Below, one piece after another: positions 1 through 10,423 of a DNA stretch of 29,068 nucleotides. The position numbers and the translations under genes are program-made. Location of the stretch: contig CAMWPK010000001.1 of assembly GCA_947176115.1 (NCBI GenBank), forward strand, positions 1-29,068, read 5' to 3'. Origin of the DNA: an uncultured Clostridia bacterium (lineage in GTDB: Bacteria > Bacillota > Clostridia > Christensenellales > UBA3700). Position 1 is the first letter of the stretch. The number at the start of each line of letters is the position of its first letter. The notes below the pieces were generated by a model. That model was not told where the DNA came from. It saw nothing but the letters and a program-made list of their open reading frames with translations, and made no database searches.

Positions 1-38
1 TTATTAGATAATGATAATATCAATAAGGGGAGTGGAAA

Positions 39-138
39 TGTTGATAAGTTATTTAATCGACCTATAATCAATAAAATTTAATAATTTTATGTTTATAAGT
101 ATGTTGATAAATAATTTTAGTTTTCCACATTGTCCACA
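39..138. other. oriC: Candidate oriC: cluster of DnaA-box-like sites
   Basis: An AT-rich stretch beyond the 3' end of dnaA carries several 9-mers close to the DnaA box TTATCCACA. TTTTCCACA at 121-129 fits the TTWTNCACA consensus exactly, and TTGTCCACA at 130-138 has one mismatch and abuts it in the same orientation. In the opposite orientation, TGTTGATAA occurs at 39-47 and at 102-110, each one mismatch from TGTGGATAA, with the weaker TGTTTATAA at 90-98. The spacing and A+T richness suit an unwinding region. The window starts here, so the full origin may extend to the left. Proximity to dnaA supports the call; no GC-skew calculation was made. Confidence 0.55.
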
Positions 139-186
139 AAAAGATATTTTTATTTATCTATTATGTCAATCGGTTATATATTTTTT

Positions 187-215
187 ATTATAAGCAGTTA
201 TTTTTTGCTTATAAT
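187..215. repeat. AT-rich inverted repeat at the 3' end of dnaA
   Basis: ATTATAAGCA at 187-196 and TGCTTATAAT at 206-215 form a perfect 10-bp inverted repeat with a 9-nt loop, touching the dnaA stop codon. On the dnaA strand the hairpin is followed by A residues, not T residues, so it is not a normal intrinsic terminator for dnaA. It may be part of the origin structure or a protein-binding palindrome. Confidence 0.45.
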
Positions 216-1570
216 TATCTCTTTTGAATCATATTTTTTATGTCTTTAACTTGGTTGTTTATCAAGTTATCTTCTTTGATAAGGTCTTCTATCTTATCTC
301 TTGCGTACATAATAGTAGTATGGTCCTTTCCTCCAAAATAACTTCCTATAGAGGCTAGAGGTACTCCCATCATATCATAAATAAGATAAATAGCTATCTG
401 TCTTGCCATAACTATTTGCTTAAGTTTTTTCTTGCCTATTACGTCTTGCTTTTTGACGTTGTAGTAAGAGCAAGTAGCGTCTACAATGGTATCCATTGAC
501 AATATGTGAGTAGTGACGTCAATATCGTCTTTCAGAGCTTCTTTGATTATGTCGATACTGTTTGGTTCTTTACCAAGCAATTGACAGTAGAAAATTACCT
601 TTTGAAGAGCTCCTTCGAGTTCTCTTATATTGCTGTCTATCTTTTCCGCTATAAAATATACCACTTCTATAGGAAGATTTACGTTCTTATAAAAAGCCTT
701 CTTTTGAAGTATGGCAATTCTTGTTTCTAAGTCTGGAGTAGATATATCCACCGTAAGACCGCTTGCAAATCTTGACTGTAATCTTTCTTCTAAGAAAGTA
801 AGTTCCTTTGGATGACGGTCAGAGGAGAGAACTATTTGTTTTTTGAATTGATACAAGTCGTTGAAGGTGTGGAAAAGCGCCTCTTGAGTTCCCGTTTTGC
901 CAGCCAAGAATTGTACGTCGTCTATCATAAGTATATCGACGTTGCGATACTTTTCTCTAAATCTTCTATTTTGTTCGTTGTCTTTATTATTTTTAATACT
1001 GTCAATATAGTCGTTGACAAACTGTTCCGTAGTGCAGTAAATTATCTTGGCTTTTTTATTCTTTTTCAAGATTTCATTACCGATAGCGTTCATAATATGC
1101 GTTTTGCCAAGACCAACTCCTCCGTAAATAAAAAGAGGATTGTGCAAAGTACCGGGTTGTTCTGCTATAGCTTTTGCAGCGGCGTAAACTACTTGGTTGC
1201 TTTGACCGACGACGAATTTGTCAAATACAAAGTCTGAATTAAAAAAACTCTTGCTATCGATATTATCATTATTGACTTCTTCTTTGGACTCTTGAATATG
1301 ACTTTCATAGACTGATACTTCGTCGGGTGTGATAATTACAAAATCGGTTATGTAAGTATAATTGAGTTTTTTTATCTCTTCTAGAATAATATCTCTATAA
1401 TTGTTGTATATAGTATTTTTGGTAGATTTAAGAGGAGATACAATAATAAGTTTGTTATAAGCTACTGTCAGAGGCTGTAGCGAATTAAACCACATATCGT
1501 AGCTTACAGTGGATATTTTATTGGATATTCCTAACAATAATTCATTCCAAATTTTCTTACAATCTTCCAT
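215..1570 (-). CDS. dnaA: Chromosomal replication initiator DnaA
   Basis: This is the initiator ATPase that binds DnaA boxes and melts oriC. At 451 residues it has normal family length. Domain I covers roughly residues 1-80. The AAA+ domain has Walker A GGVGLGKT at 150-157, Walker B ILMIDD at 213-218 and an arginine-finger region LQSRF near 264-268. Domain IV carries the signature KDHTTIMYA near 415-423. The start fits the usual N-terminus (IW..LL..IS..SY..WF). There is no Shine-Dalgarno site: the -10 element ends only 6 nt before ATG, so the mRNA should be leaderless. The gene points towards the DnaA-box cluster and is divergent from recF, whereas in most Bacillota dnaA-dnaN-recF run in one direction. 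Confidence 0.98.
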   Translation of the reverse strand: MEDCKKIWNELLLGISNKISTVSYDMWFNSLQPLTVAYNKLIIVSPLKSTKNTIYNNYRDIILEEIKKLNYTYITDFVIITPDEVSVYESHIQESKEEVNNDNIDSKSFFNSDFVFDKFVVGQSNQVVYAAAKAIAEQPGTLHNPLFIYGGVGLGKTHIMNAIGNEILKKNKKAKIIYCTTEQFVNDYIDSIKNNKDNEQNRRFREKYRNVDILMIDDVQFLAGKTGTQEALFHTFNDLYQFKKQIVLSSDRHPKELTFLEERLQSRFASGLTVDISTPDLETRIAILQKKAFYKNVNLPIEVVYFIAEKIDSNIRELEGALQKVIFYCQLLGKEPNSIDIIKEALKDDIDVTTHILSMDTIVDATCSYYNVKKQDVIGKKKLKQIVMARQIAIYLIYDMMGVPLASIGSYFGGKDHTTIMYARDKIEDLIKEDNLINNQVKDIKNMIQKR

Positions 1571-1576
1571 ACGACT

Positions 1577-1605
1577 ATTATAATATAAAAAGCAAAATAT
1601 TTCAA
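1577..1605 (-). promoter_or_regulatory. dnaA promoter (leaderless type)
   Basis: On the minus strand TTGAAA (1600-1605) and TATAAT (1577-1582) are separated by exactly 17 bp. Only 6 nt lie between the -10 hexamer and the dnaA ATG, so transcription should begin at or next to the start codon. Confidence 0.75.
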
Positions 1606-1613
1606 TAAAAATG

Positions 1614-1642
1614 TTGAGAAAATATCTAAATTATTGTAAAAT
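1614..1642 (+). promoter_or_regulatory. recF promoter (leaderless type)
   Basis: TTGAGA (1614-1619), a 17-bp spacer and TAAAAT (1637-1642) precede the recF ATG at 1649 by 6 nt. The -35 boxes of this promoter and the dnaA promoter are 8 bp apart, back to back, so the two genes probably compete for or share regulators here. Confidence 0.7.
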
Positions 1643-1648
1643 ATATCT

Positions 1649-2728
1649 ATGTATATTGAGAGCGTTCAACTTAAGAATTTTCGCAGTTATGAGATTAAAG
1701 AAGTGACTTTCAAAGAAGGTCTTAATATTATAGTAGGACAAAACGCAAGCGGTAAGACTAATCTTTTGGAGAGTATTTATTGCTCTGGTATAGGTAAATC
1801 TCCGCGTACTAACAACTATAAGGAAATGATTAAGTGGGGCAACGATATTGCCTATATAAAGGTAGTTCTAAGAAAAAACAAGACACTAAATACCATTGAA
1901 TTTTCAATAGACAGTCAAAATAAAAAGAGAATAGCCGTAGACGGCATACCGCTTGTAAAGTTGGGAGAAATAATAGGTATACTTAATATAGTTTTCTTTT
2001 CGCCAGACGAAATGAAACTTATTAAGGAAAGCCCGCAGGAGAGAAGAAGATTTGCAGATATAAGTCTTTCTCAACAAAATAAAAAGTATTTTTATTCGCT
2101 ATCCAAATACAATAACATACTTACTCAACGTAACAAACTTCTAAAAGAACACCGCGACGTAAAGGCCTTGCCGGAAATGTTGTACGGATGGGACGTTCAG
2201 CTTGCCGAGCACGGCGCGTATATTATTCAAAAGCGCTATGAATTTATTGACAAAATTAAAGGCTTTGCCAAGAATATGCACAATGAATTGACGAGTAATC
2301 TCGAAGATTTAGAACTTGAGTACGAAAGTAAGGTAGAATACGGCGAAATTAAAGCCATGCAAGAGGCTTTTTTTGATAGATTAAGAAAAGACTTTGACAA
2401 GGACTTAAATCTTCTTTATACGTCATTTGGCGCGCACAGAGATGATATATCAATAAAAATAAACGGCATAGACGTACGCAAATTCGGATCTCAAGGTCAG
2501 CAGAGAAGCGTGGCATTGTCGCTTAAACTTGCAGAGATATATCTCTTTGAGAGCGAAGTGGGAGAAAAACCCGTGCTACTTCTCGACGACGTGCTCTCGG
2601 AACTCGACCCCGAGCGTCGTAGAAAACTTATGGAATTATCCAGCGGACTTCAAACTCTAATCACTTGTACCGATTTTGATATGGATATAGCGCATAATAG
2701 AATATTGATAGAAAAGGAAAAGAAATAA
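1649..2728 (+). CDS. recF: DNA replication and repair protein RecF
   Basis: RecF is an SMC-like ATPase that helps load RecA at single-strand gaps. At 359 residues it is typical. The N-terminus YIESVQLKNFRSYE is the family hallmark. Walker A GQNASGKT is at residues 30-37, the ABC-type signature SQGQQRS near 270, and Walker B VLLLDDVLSELD near 305-316. The ATG has no Shine-Dalgarno site and sits 6 nt after a -10 element. Its stop codon TAA shares one base with the ATG of the following acetyltransferase, so these two are coupled. The usual partners dnaN and the S4-domain gene are absent next to it. Confidence 0.97.
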   Translation: MYIESVQLKNFRSYEIKEVTFKEGLNIIVGQNASGKTNLLESIYCSGIGKSPRTNNYKEMIKWGNDIAYIKVVLRKNKTLNTIEFSIDSQNKKRIAVDGIPLVKLGEIIGILNIVFFSPDEMKLIKESPQERRRFADISLSQQNKKYFYSLSKYNNILTQRNKLLKEHRDVKALPEMLYGWDVQLAEHGAYIIQKRYEFIDKIKGFAKNMHNELTSNLEDLELEYESKVEYGEIKAMQEAFFDRLRKDFDKDLNLLYTSFGAHRDDISIKINGIDVRKFGSQGQQRSVALSLKLAEIYLFESEVGEKPVLLLDDVLSELDPERRRKLMELSSGLQTLITCTDFDMDIAHNRILIEKEKK

Positions 2729-3279
2729 TGAAGCATATAGGCACGCAAACGATAGAAACTAATAGATTGATATTGAGAAGATTCCAAGATAATGACGCGC
2801 AAAGTATGTATAATAATTGGGTTTCTAGCGACGATGTTACGAAGTATCTTACTTGGCAAAGTTATAAGAGCGTAGACGAGGCGAAAGAGAGAATAAATTT
2901 TTTGAAAGAAAATTATTTCAATGATAACTTTTACGATTGGGCAATCGTATTAAAAGAAATAGGCGAACCTATAGGCAGTATAGGAGTAGTAGATATAAAA
3001 GAAAATATCAACACCGTACATATTGGTTACTGCATAGGCAAAAAGTGGTGGCGTCAAGGTATTACTTCAGAGGCTTTAAGCGCCGTAATAGACTTTTTGT
3101 TTGACAAAGTAGAAGTAGATAGAATAGAGAGTAGACATAACATTCTCAATGTTAATTCCGGCAAAGTGATGCAAAAGTGCGGAATGAAATACGAAGGCAC
3201 TATGAGAAAGGCGGATAGAGATAATCAAGGTATTTGCGATACCGCTTATTATGCAATATTAAAGAGCGATAGAAGATAG
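2728..3279 (+). CDS. GNAT family N-acetyltransferase (RimJ/RimL type)
   Basis: This 183-residue protein has the layout of the RimJ/RimL-like GNAT branch. It opens with TIETNRLILRRF, typical of the branch, has an acetyl-CoA-binding region around WWRQGITSEA (matching the R/Q-x-x-G-x-G/A loop in relaxed form), and ends with N..S.KVMQKCGMKYEGTMRKA, the usual C-terminal acceptor-side segment. Members acetylate protein N-termini, antibiotics or small amines; the substrate cannot be predicted. It overlaps the recF stop codon by one base and is preceded by AAGGAAAAG, so it is translated with recF. Replication function is not implied by this position. Confidence 0.88.
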   Translation: MKHIGTQTIETNRLILRRFQDNDAQSMYNNWVSSDDVTKYLTWQSYKSVDEAKERINFLKENYFNDNFYDWAIVLKEIGEPIGSIGVVDIKENINTVHIGYCIGKKWWRQGITSEALSAVIDFLFDKVEVDRIESRHNILNVNSGKVMQKCGMKYEGTMRKADRDNQGICDTAYYAILKSDRR

Positions 3280-3283
3280 TATT

Positions 3284-3344
3284 TGTCATTTAGACTTGAG
3301 CGTAGCGGATAGGTTTAGATTTCTCGACTACGCTCGAAATGACA
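3284..3344. repeat. Intergenic repeat copy R1, with an inverted half
   Basis: The right part, 3317-3344, is AGATTTCTCGACTACGCTCG followed by AAATGACA. The left part, from 3284, begins TGTCATTT and contains GAGCGTAG, the reverse complement of the right end, so this copy can form a long hairpin. The same core recurs at 4690, 11126, 11691, 12795 and 22545. It sits between the convergent ends of the acetyltransferase and the barstar-like gene. Confidence 0.7.
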
Positions 3345-3354
3345 TATTATTATA

Positions 3355-3993
3355 TTATTTGAACTCTAACGTATTATTGGGATATTCATTTACAAATCTG
3401 CTCACAACGTCTATAATAAGTCCCCATTCATAATTATCGTAAGTCTTTTGTGTCTTTATTTTTTGTAAGTCAAAATTGAGAAATACAAACTTTATATTCT
3501 CGCTATAATTACTCCATAAAAAATCATTGAGTAAATCTGCGTTATAATGGCAATTTTCTATATTTTCAAATTCAACGCTGTTTTTCCCGTCAAGTTTATT
3601 ATATATATCGTTATAGAACCCTTTGAAAGTATAGTGACCGTATGAGGCGTAATTTGTTTTATCAATGACAATTTTATTGACGAATTCGCCTACGCAATTT
3701 TTGAAAGTCAAGGTGTTATTTGAGCTAATCAAAACCAATCCGTTTATAGCGCTGAATATTTCTTTCCATTTAACGTCGTCATAACTTTTGCCTTCTGTAA
3801 TTTTGCTTAAATCAAAGCCTATAACGACAAATTGAAAACCTATAGCTCTGTTTTGCCATAAAAATTCACGAAGATTATCTAAGTTATACTCAAGATTAGC
3901 AATATTAAATTTATTCATTAATTTATCATAAAAACCCTTATAAGTAGAGTTTCCATATGTAGCATAATCATTTTTATCAATAATTATTTCCAT
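3355..3993 (-). CDS. Tandem barstar-like immunity protein
   Basis: This 212-residue protein holds two copies of a barstar-like domain, roughly residues 1-100 and 105-212. Each copy has a start of the type IDK.(N/D)YA.YG, then (T)(Y/F)KGFY, then a helix YN.D.L...LW that aligns with the barnase-binding helix of barstar (GENLDALWDCL), then a long strand and a TL.F(K) end. Barstar's Asp35 and Asp39 are matched by Asp and Glu in copy 1 and by Asp and Asp in copy 2. Barstar folds plug the barnase active site. The start has a strong AAGGAG site and lies 13 nt after the barnase-like gene, so this is its cognate immunity gene by context. Two domains in one protein are unusual; the second might cover another toxin. 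Confidence 0.82.
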   Translation of the reverse strand: MEIIIDKNDYATYGNSTYKGFYDKLMNKFNIANLEYNLDNLREFLWQNRAIGFQFVVIGFDLSKITEGKSYDDVKWKEIFSAINGLVLISSNNTLTFKNCVGEFVNKIVIDKTNYASYGHYTFKGFYNDIYNKLDGKNSVEFENIENCHYNADLLNDFLWSNYSENIKFVFLNFDLQKIKTQKTYDNYEWGLIIDVVSRFVNEYPNNTLEFK

Positions 3994-4006
3994 TATTATA
4001 TTCTCC

Positions 4007-4570
4007 TTATTTCACTTGATAAAAAGTAGTTTCGCCATGGTCGGGCGAAAAGAACATTAGACCGTCATTTGAGTAAAACAACCTTTTGCTATTTCTTGCG
4101 CCTGATATATAATCTATATCGCATTCATACCAGATTCGTCCGTCTTGTAGCGGAAGAATAAATCTACTGTTATAATAGATATCTCCGCCAATCATTTTTC
4201 CAGGAGCTTTGCCAGCTAGGGTATTTTTTCTATAACTCCAACCATATATTTCGTTTGCTTGTTTTTTGGTTATATAGTAGTCAGGCAATTTATTATATAA
4301 AGTTAACCAAACATCTGGTGAGTCAAGACCTTTTTGTGATATAGTACCCACTGGCTTTACCTCAATATCTTTGTAAAAGCAGTCACAATTTGGATGAGCA
4401 GGTAGCGTAGGTTCGGTCTTTCTTAGAAATATTCTATATTTCCTAGAGTTGCAATCCCAACACGGGATTTTACAATTTCCTTGATGTTTATACTGTATAA
4501 ATTCTGACTTGTTCTCTTTTTGTTTTTTATTGGACAAGAAAAAACCAAGCACGTTTTTGAACGCACTCAT
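4007..4570 (-). CDS. Barnase-family ribonuclease toxin with N-terminal Cys/His module
   Basis: The C-terminal 100 residues of this 187-residue protein closely follow barnase: LYNKLPDYYITK, GGDI, WYECDIDYISGARNSKR and DHGETTF. Every barnase catalytic residue is present: Lys27, Glu73, Arg83, Arg87 and His102 correspond to K102, E149, R159, R163 and H178 here. It should therefore cleave RNA. There is no signal peptide. The N-terminal half has C33, C37, C40 and the motif HPNCDC (59-64), probably a zinc-binding module, shared with the protein at 9833. The chosen ATG has AAGGAGG 8 nt upstream; an in-frame GTG three codons earlier overlaps that site. It forms an operon with the barstar-like gene. 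Whether it is exported, or is an orphan cassette from a larger toxin or a phage MuF-type protein, is unknown. Confidence 0.88.
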   Translation of the reverse strand: MSAFKNVLGFFLSNKKQKENKSEFIQYKHQGNCKIPCWDCNSRKYRIFLRKTEPTLPAHPNCDCFYKDIEVKPVGTISQKGLDSPDVWLTLYNKLPDYYITKKQANEIYGWSYRKNTLAGKAPGKMIGGDIYYNSRFILPLQDGRIWYECDIDYISGARNSKRLFYSNDGLMFFSPDHGETTFYQVK

Positions 4571-4621
4571 ATTATACACCTCCTTGTGTAAATTTACAAT
4601 AGTATTTAGGGGAGTGAGAAT

Positions 4622-4650
4622 ATTGTATCACGTAAATTTATCAAATTCAA
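4622..4650 (-). promoter_or_regulatory. Promoter of the barnase/barstar operon
   Basis: Minus-strand TTGAAT (4645-4650), a 17-bp spacer and TACAAT (4622-4627) give a leader of about 45 nt to the barnase-like ATG. Confidence 0.6.
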
Positions 4651-4689
4651 TTTTATGTGACAGATTTTTTAATTGTTTTCGCTAATAGT

Positions 4690-4728
4690 GAGATTTCTCC
4701 ATTTCGCTTCGCTACAGTCGAAATGACG
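4690..4728. repeat. Intergenic repeat copy R2
   Basis: GAGATTTCTCC ... CGCTACAGTCGAAATGACG, same orientation as the other copies. It lies upstream of the barnase-like gene within the 4571-4896 gap. The rest of that gap, about 4730-4890, shows no convincing gene or structure. Confidence 0.7.
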
Positions 4729-4896
4729 AAAGAACAACGGTCAATGTGACGAAATGATTACGGATAGGCTATTTAATGACTATGCTAATAATGAGAGGAG
4801 AGGGAGCATAGCAAGTTAGTATCAGTGTCTAAAGAAAGCGTCGATTAGGCTTATTATAATAAATACAAATTAAATTCTAAATTTTCCTTAAATTAC

Positions 4897-4925
4897 TTGA
4901 ATATAAACATATAATATGATATAAT
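4897..4925 (+). promoter_or_regulatory. gyrB promoter
   Basis: TTGAAT (4897-4902), a 17-bp spacer and TATAAT (4920-4925). Further TATAAT-like hexamers follow within 20 bp. Transcription from here would give a leader of about 255 nt before gyrB. Confidence 0.65.
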
Positions 4926-4949
4926 AATTTTATTATAATATTATAATCT

Positions 4950-7098
<2,149 letters not shown>

Positions 7099-7110
7099 TA
7101 GGAGGCTGAA

Positions 7111-9636
7111 ATGGAAGAGAAGAAAGATAATATTTTTGAAATGCTGGATAAGACCAACGTCGTAGAAGTAGACGCTATCAACGAGATGAAGACCTCCTTT
7201 ATTGCATACGCAATGGCGGTCAACGTATCAAGAGCTATTCCTGACGTAAGGGACGGACTTAAGCCGGTTCACAGAAGAATTCTTTACGCAATGAACGAAT
7301 TGGGTCTTACGTCCGATAAGCCTTTCCGTAAATGCGCGCTTATCGTCGGCGACGTGCTTGGTAAATACCACCCGCACGGCGATTCTTCGGTATACGACGC
7401 ATTGGTAAGACTTGCGCAAGACTTTTCTATTAGATGTACGCTAGTTGACGGTCACGGTAACTTCGGTTCTGTTGACGGCGACCCTGCGGCCGCGTATCGT
7501 TATACGGAAGCAAGACTTAGCAAGATTGCCGACGAAATGATAAGAGATATAGATAAAAAGACGGTAGACTTTTATCCCAACTTCGACGATACGAGAGAAC
7601 AGCCTGTCGTACTGCCGTCGAGATACCCCAATTTGCTTGTCAACGGCTCGGACGGTATTGCCGTTGGTATGGCTACGTCCATTCCTCCGCACAACCTCGG
7701 AGAAGTTATAGACGGTACTATAGCGTTGCTTGAAAATCCGGAGCTTGACGTTGACGGAATTATGGAATATATTCCCGCTCCCGATTTCCCCACAGGCGCG
7801 TATATTATGGGCGGTGGCGGAATAAAGAAAGCCTATCGCACGGGTAGAGGTAACTGTATCATAAGAGCAAGAGCTGAAATAGAAGAAAACGACCGTTCCG
7901 GCAAGTCTAAGATTATTATTTCCGAGATTCCGTATCAGGTCAACAAGGCTAAACTCATAGAGAATATGGCTGACCTTGTAAAGCAAAAGAGAATAGAGGG
8001 TATTGCAGACATTCACGAGCTCTCCGACAAAGAGGGTATGAGAATAGTCGTAGACGTCAAGAAAGACGCCAATCCGCAAGTCGTGCTCAATATGCTCTAC
8101 AAGCACACTCAAATGCAGATCTCTTTCTCTATGATAATGCTTGCGCTTGTAGACGGTACGCCAAAGGTACTCAATATCAAGCAGATACTTGAAGAATATA
8201 TCAAGCACCAAAAGTCAGTTGTTGTCAGAAGAACGCAGTACGATCTAGACAAGGCTTTGGAGAGAGAACATATTTTGCTCGGACTTGTCAAGGCTTTGAC
8301 CAATATAGACGAAGTCATTGAAACAATTAAGAAATCCAAAGACAGACAGTCGGCTATTGAAAATCTTATGAACGGCTTTGAACTAAGCGATAAGCAAGCC
8401 ATTGCAATTCTTGAAATGAGATTGCAAAGACTTACCGCTTTGGAAGTAGAGAAGATTCAGGAAGAACTTGCCGAACTTGAGAAGACGATTGCAGATTTGA
8501 GAGATATACTCGCTAAACCGCAAAGAGTAGTTGAGATTATAAAGACGGAACTTTTGGAAATCAAGAGCAGATACAACGACAAGCGCCGTTCGGAAATCAC
8601 CTACGATTATTCCGATATTGACATCGAAGATTTGATAGAGGTAGAGGACGTAATTCTTTCCATTACTCACAACGGTTATATCAAACGTATGCCCGTAGAC
8701 GAGTACAAGGCTCAACGCCGTGGAGGCGTGGGCATATCTGCGCACAAGACCAAGGAAGAGGACTTTGTAGAGAACGTAATCACCACGTCTACCCACGACA
8801 ATATCCTTTTCTTCTCCAACAAGGGTAAGGTATACCGCGCTAAGGGCTATCAAATACCTGAGGCGAGCAGAACTTCAAAGGGAAGAGCTATCGTCAACTT
8901 GCTCAATCTTGAGCCGGGAGAAGTTATCAATGCTTACGTGCCTGTACCTAAGGACAGCCAAGGCTTCTTGATGCTTGCGACAAAGCAAGGTCTTATCAAG
9001 AAGACGACACTTGACGAATACGTGCGTATCAACAACAACGGCAAGAAAGCCATCACCTTTGCAAACGAGGAAGACGAACTTATCGGCGTACAACTCACTA
9101 GCGGTCAAGACGAAATTATTATGGCGTCAAGCGGTGGCAAGTGTATTAGATTCAGCGAAGAGGACATCAGACCTACCGGCAGAACGAGTATGGGCGTCAA
9201 GTCAATCAAGCTCGACAAGGGCGAAGTAGTAGTGGATATGACCAAGGTCAAAGAGGACTGCGAAGTACTCACCATCACTGAGAACGGCTACGGCAAGCGT
9301 ACGGATATCAGCGAATACAGACTGCAAGGCAGAGCCGGTAGCGGTATCAAAGTCGGCGTACTCAACGACAAGACGGGTAACGTCGTCAACCTCAAACTCG
9401 TTCATCCGACAGAGGACGACGTAATGATTATCTCTGACAACGGTATTATCATTAGAATTAAAGCCGACGAAATCTCTAAGATAGGCAGAAATACTCAAGG
9501 CGTCAAAGTCATGAGAATGAAAGATAGCAATTCTAAGGTAGTAGCGTTCACTATCGTACCTCACCAAGAGGACGAGGAAACGGCAGACACGCAAAGCGTG
9601 GATACGGCATCGCAAAGCGAGATCTCCGGCAAGTAG
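7111..9636 (+). CDS. gyrA: DNA gyrase subunit A
   Basis: GyrA cuts and rejoins DNA in the gyrase tetramer. The protein is 841 residues with AGGAGG before the ATG. The catalytic tyrosine is Y131 in [11 protein letters not shown]. In the quinolone-resistance region HGDSSVYD the residues matching E. coli Ser83 and Asp87 are S92 and D96, so the classical resistance changes are absent. The GyrA box is QRRGGVG near 535-541, with Val where Lys or Arg is common. The C-terminal beta-pinwheel repeats follow, ending in an acidic tail ([11 protein letters not shown]...). It is cotranscribed with gyrB and followed by an intrinsic terminator at 9688. Confidence 0.98.
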   Translation: MEEKKDNIFEMLDKTNVVEVDAINEMKTSFIAYAMAVNVSRAIPDVRDGLKPVHRRILYAMNELGLTSDKPFRKCALIVGDVLGKYHPHGDSSVYDALVRLAQDFSIRCTLVDGHGNFGSVDGDPAAAYRYTEARLSKIADEMIRDIDKKTVDFYPNFDDTREQPVVLPSRYPNLLVNGSDGIAVGMATSIPPHNLGEVIDGTIALLENPELDVDGIMEYIPAPDFPTGAYIMGGGGIKKAYRTGRGNCIIRARAEIEENDRSGKSKIIISEIPYQVNKAKLIENMADLVKQKRIEGIADIHELSDKEGMRIVVDVKKDANPQVVLNMLYKHTQMQISFSMIMLALVDGTPKVLNIKQILEEYIKHQKSVVVRRTQYDLDKALEREHILLGLVKALTNIDEVIETIKKSKDRQSAIENLMNGFELSDKQAIAILEMRLQRLTALEVEKIQEELAELEKTIADLRDILAKPQRVVEIIKTELLEIKSRYNDKRRSEITYDYSDIDIEDLIEVEDVILSITHNGYIKRMPVDEYKAQRRGGVGISAHKTKEEDFVENVITTSTHDNILFFSNKGKVYRAKGYQIPEASRTSKGRAIVNLLNLEPGEVINAYVPVPKDSQGFLMLATKQGLIKKTTLDEYVRINNNGKKAITFANEEDELIGVQLTSGQDEIIMASSGGKCIRFSEEDIRPTGRTSMGVKSIKLDKGEVVVDMTKVKEDCEVLTITENGYGKRTDISEYRLQGRAGSGIKVGVLNDKTGNVVNLKLVHPTEDDVMIISDNGIIIRIKADEISKIGRNTQGVKVMRMKDSNSKVVAFTIVPHQEDEETADTQSVDTASQSEISGK

Positions 9637-9687
9637 TCGAGAATAACAACACGACTGACGGAGAGTAAAATAGCGAATAGCAATAAT

Positions 9688-9718
9688 AAATAGCGTATCG
9701 AAAGGTACGCTATTTTCT
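9688..9718 (+). terminator. gyrBA terminator
   Basis: AAATAGCGTA (9688-9697) and TACGCTATTT (9706-9715) form a perfect 10-bp stem with an 8-nt loop, followed by further T residues. Confidence 0.75.
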
Positions 9719-9757
9719 AAATTATAAAATTCGTGTCATAAAGAGTTTATACGGGTA

Positions 9758-9763
9758 TTGACA
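9758..9763 (+). promoter_or_regulatory. Possible -35 element for the DUF6883-like toxin gene
   Basis: A consensus TTGACA lies between the gyrA terminator and the toxin gene. Downstream -10 candidates are poor (AGTAAA or GTAAAA at 17-18 bp). GTGTCA at 9733-9738 and TGACAC at 9759-9764 form an inverted repeat across it. Weak assignment. Confidence 0.3.
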
Positions 9764-9790
9764 CTATATCGTACAATAAAAGTAAAAAGA

Positions 9791-9818
9791 AAAGTTTCGC
9801 TGTGGCGGGACTTTTTTT
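9791..9818 (+). terminator. Terminator-like hairpin just before the toxin ribosome site
   Basis: AAAGTTTCGC (9791-9800) and GCGGGACTTT (9805-9814) pair over 10 bp (two G-U pairs) around a TGTG loop, followed by TTTT. It ends 2 nt before the GGAGGAG ribosome site of the toxin gene, so it could be an attenuator limiting toxin expression or a second gyrase terminator. Confidence 0.6.
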
Positions 9819-9832
9819 ATGGAGGAGAAAGT

Positions 9833-10423
9833 GTGAGAGAATTAGAAAACGTCAGAAATAGCATATTGCAGATATTCGACAGTGCTAGTTGGATACAATT
9901 TATCCATGAAGGATTATTACCGGCGTATACAAGCCAAGAAAAAGCAAAGAACGTAATCAAAGGGAATTTAAGTAGTCATTGCGCTATCTGTAGAAACATT
10001 AACAGGTGTTGTTTCCCTAAAAACAATATGCCTAAATATCCGTTACATCCAAATTGCCATTGCTATTTGTTAGATATTCCAAGACCGCAAGTGACGGCAG
10101 AATGTCCGGAAGAAAAATTTGAAAGATATATTTTTTCGCCTGAATATGTTGGTAATGGAAAAATACAGTTGTATACAAAGTGGGGGTATGGTAAAATTAA
10201 TACGAAATATCTTGTGAATGAACTTACAAGACAAGCTGATAAAAAATATTCAAACGGTGATTTTGAACTCGGTCTGTTAAACGAATACGGTCAGCGTATT
10301 TCTATTGTGACAGAGTTAAATCGATTAGACGGGAAAGGAATAGTAAAATTTTTGACGGGTTGGATGGTATATCCCGATGGCAAAATACAATTGACAACGC
10401 CTTATGGAGGAGAAGTAAAATGA
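9833..10423 (+). CDS. Putative toxin: Cys/His module plus DUF6883-like domain
   Basis: The 196-residue product starts at GTG with GGAGGAG 5 nt upstream. Residues 50-77 contain C50-x2-C53, C59-C60 and HPNCHC (72-77), matching the module in the barnase-like protein at 4007. The C-terminal domain (about 95-196) has GK....Y.K.GYGK.N...L, NEYGQ and a closing TGWMVYPDGKIQLTTPYGG. I relate this to the DUF6883 family, seen at the C-termini of phage head and polymorphic-toxin proteins; this is recognition by pattern, not a search, and its activity is not established. The end overlaps the next ATG (ATGA), so it is coupled to the DUF4926-like gene, the presumed immunity partner. No signal peptide. Confidence 0.6.
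   Translation: MRELENVRNSILQIFDSASWIQFIHEGLLPAYTSQEKAKNVIKGNLSSHCAICRNINRCCFPKNNMPKYPLHPNCHCYLLDIPRPQVTAECPEEKFERYIFSPEYVGNGKIQLYTKWGYGKINTKYLVNELTRQADKKYSNGDFELGLLNEYGQRISIVTELNRLDGKGIVKFLTGWMVYPDGKIQLTTPYGGEVK

Noticed and set aside
187..215. Terminator for dnaA
   Set aside because: The inverted repeat is followed by A residues on the dnaA strand, not by a T-run.
7441..8211. Long minus-strand frame inside gyrA
   Set aside because: It is opposite a highly conserved gene and has no recognisable protein features; it is a shadow of gyrA codon use.
9819..9836. Mini-gene start-Glu-Glu-Lys-Val-stop overlapping the toxin start
   Set aside because: Its ATG sits directly after a T-run with no ribosome site; the overlap with GTG is probably chance.
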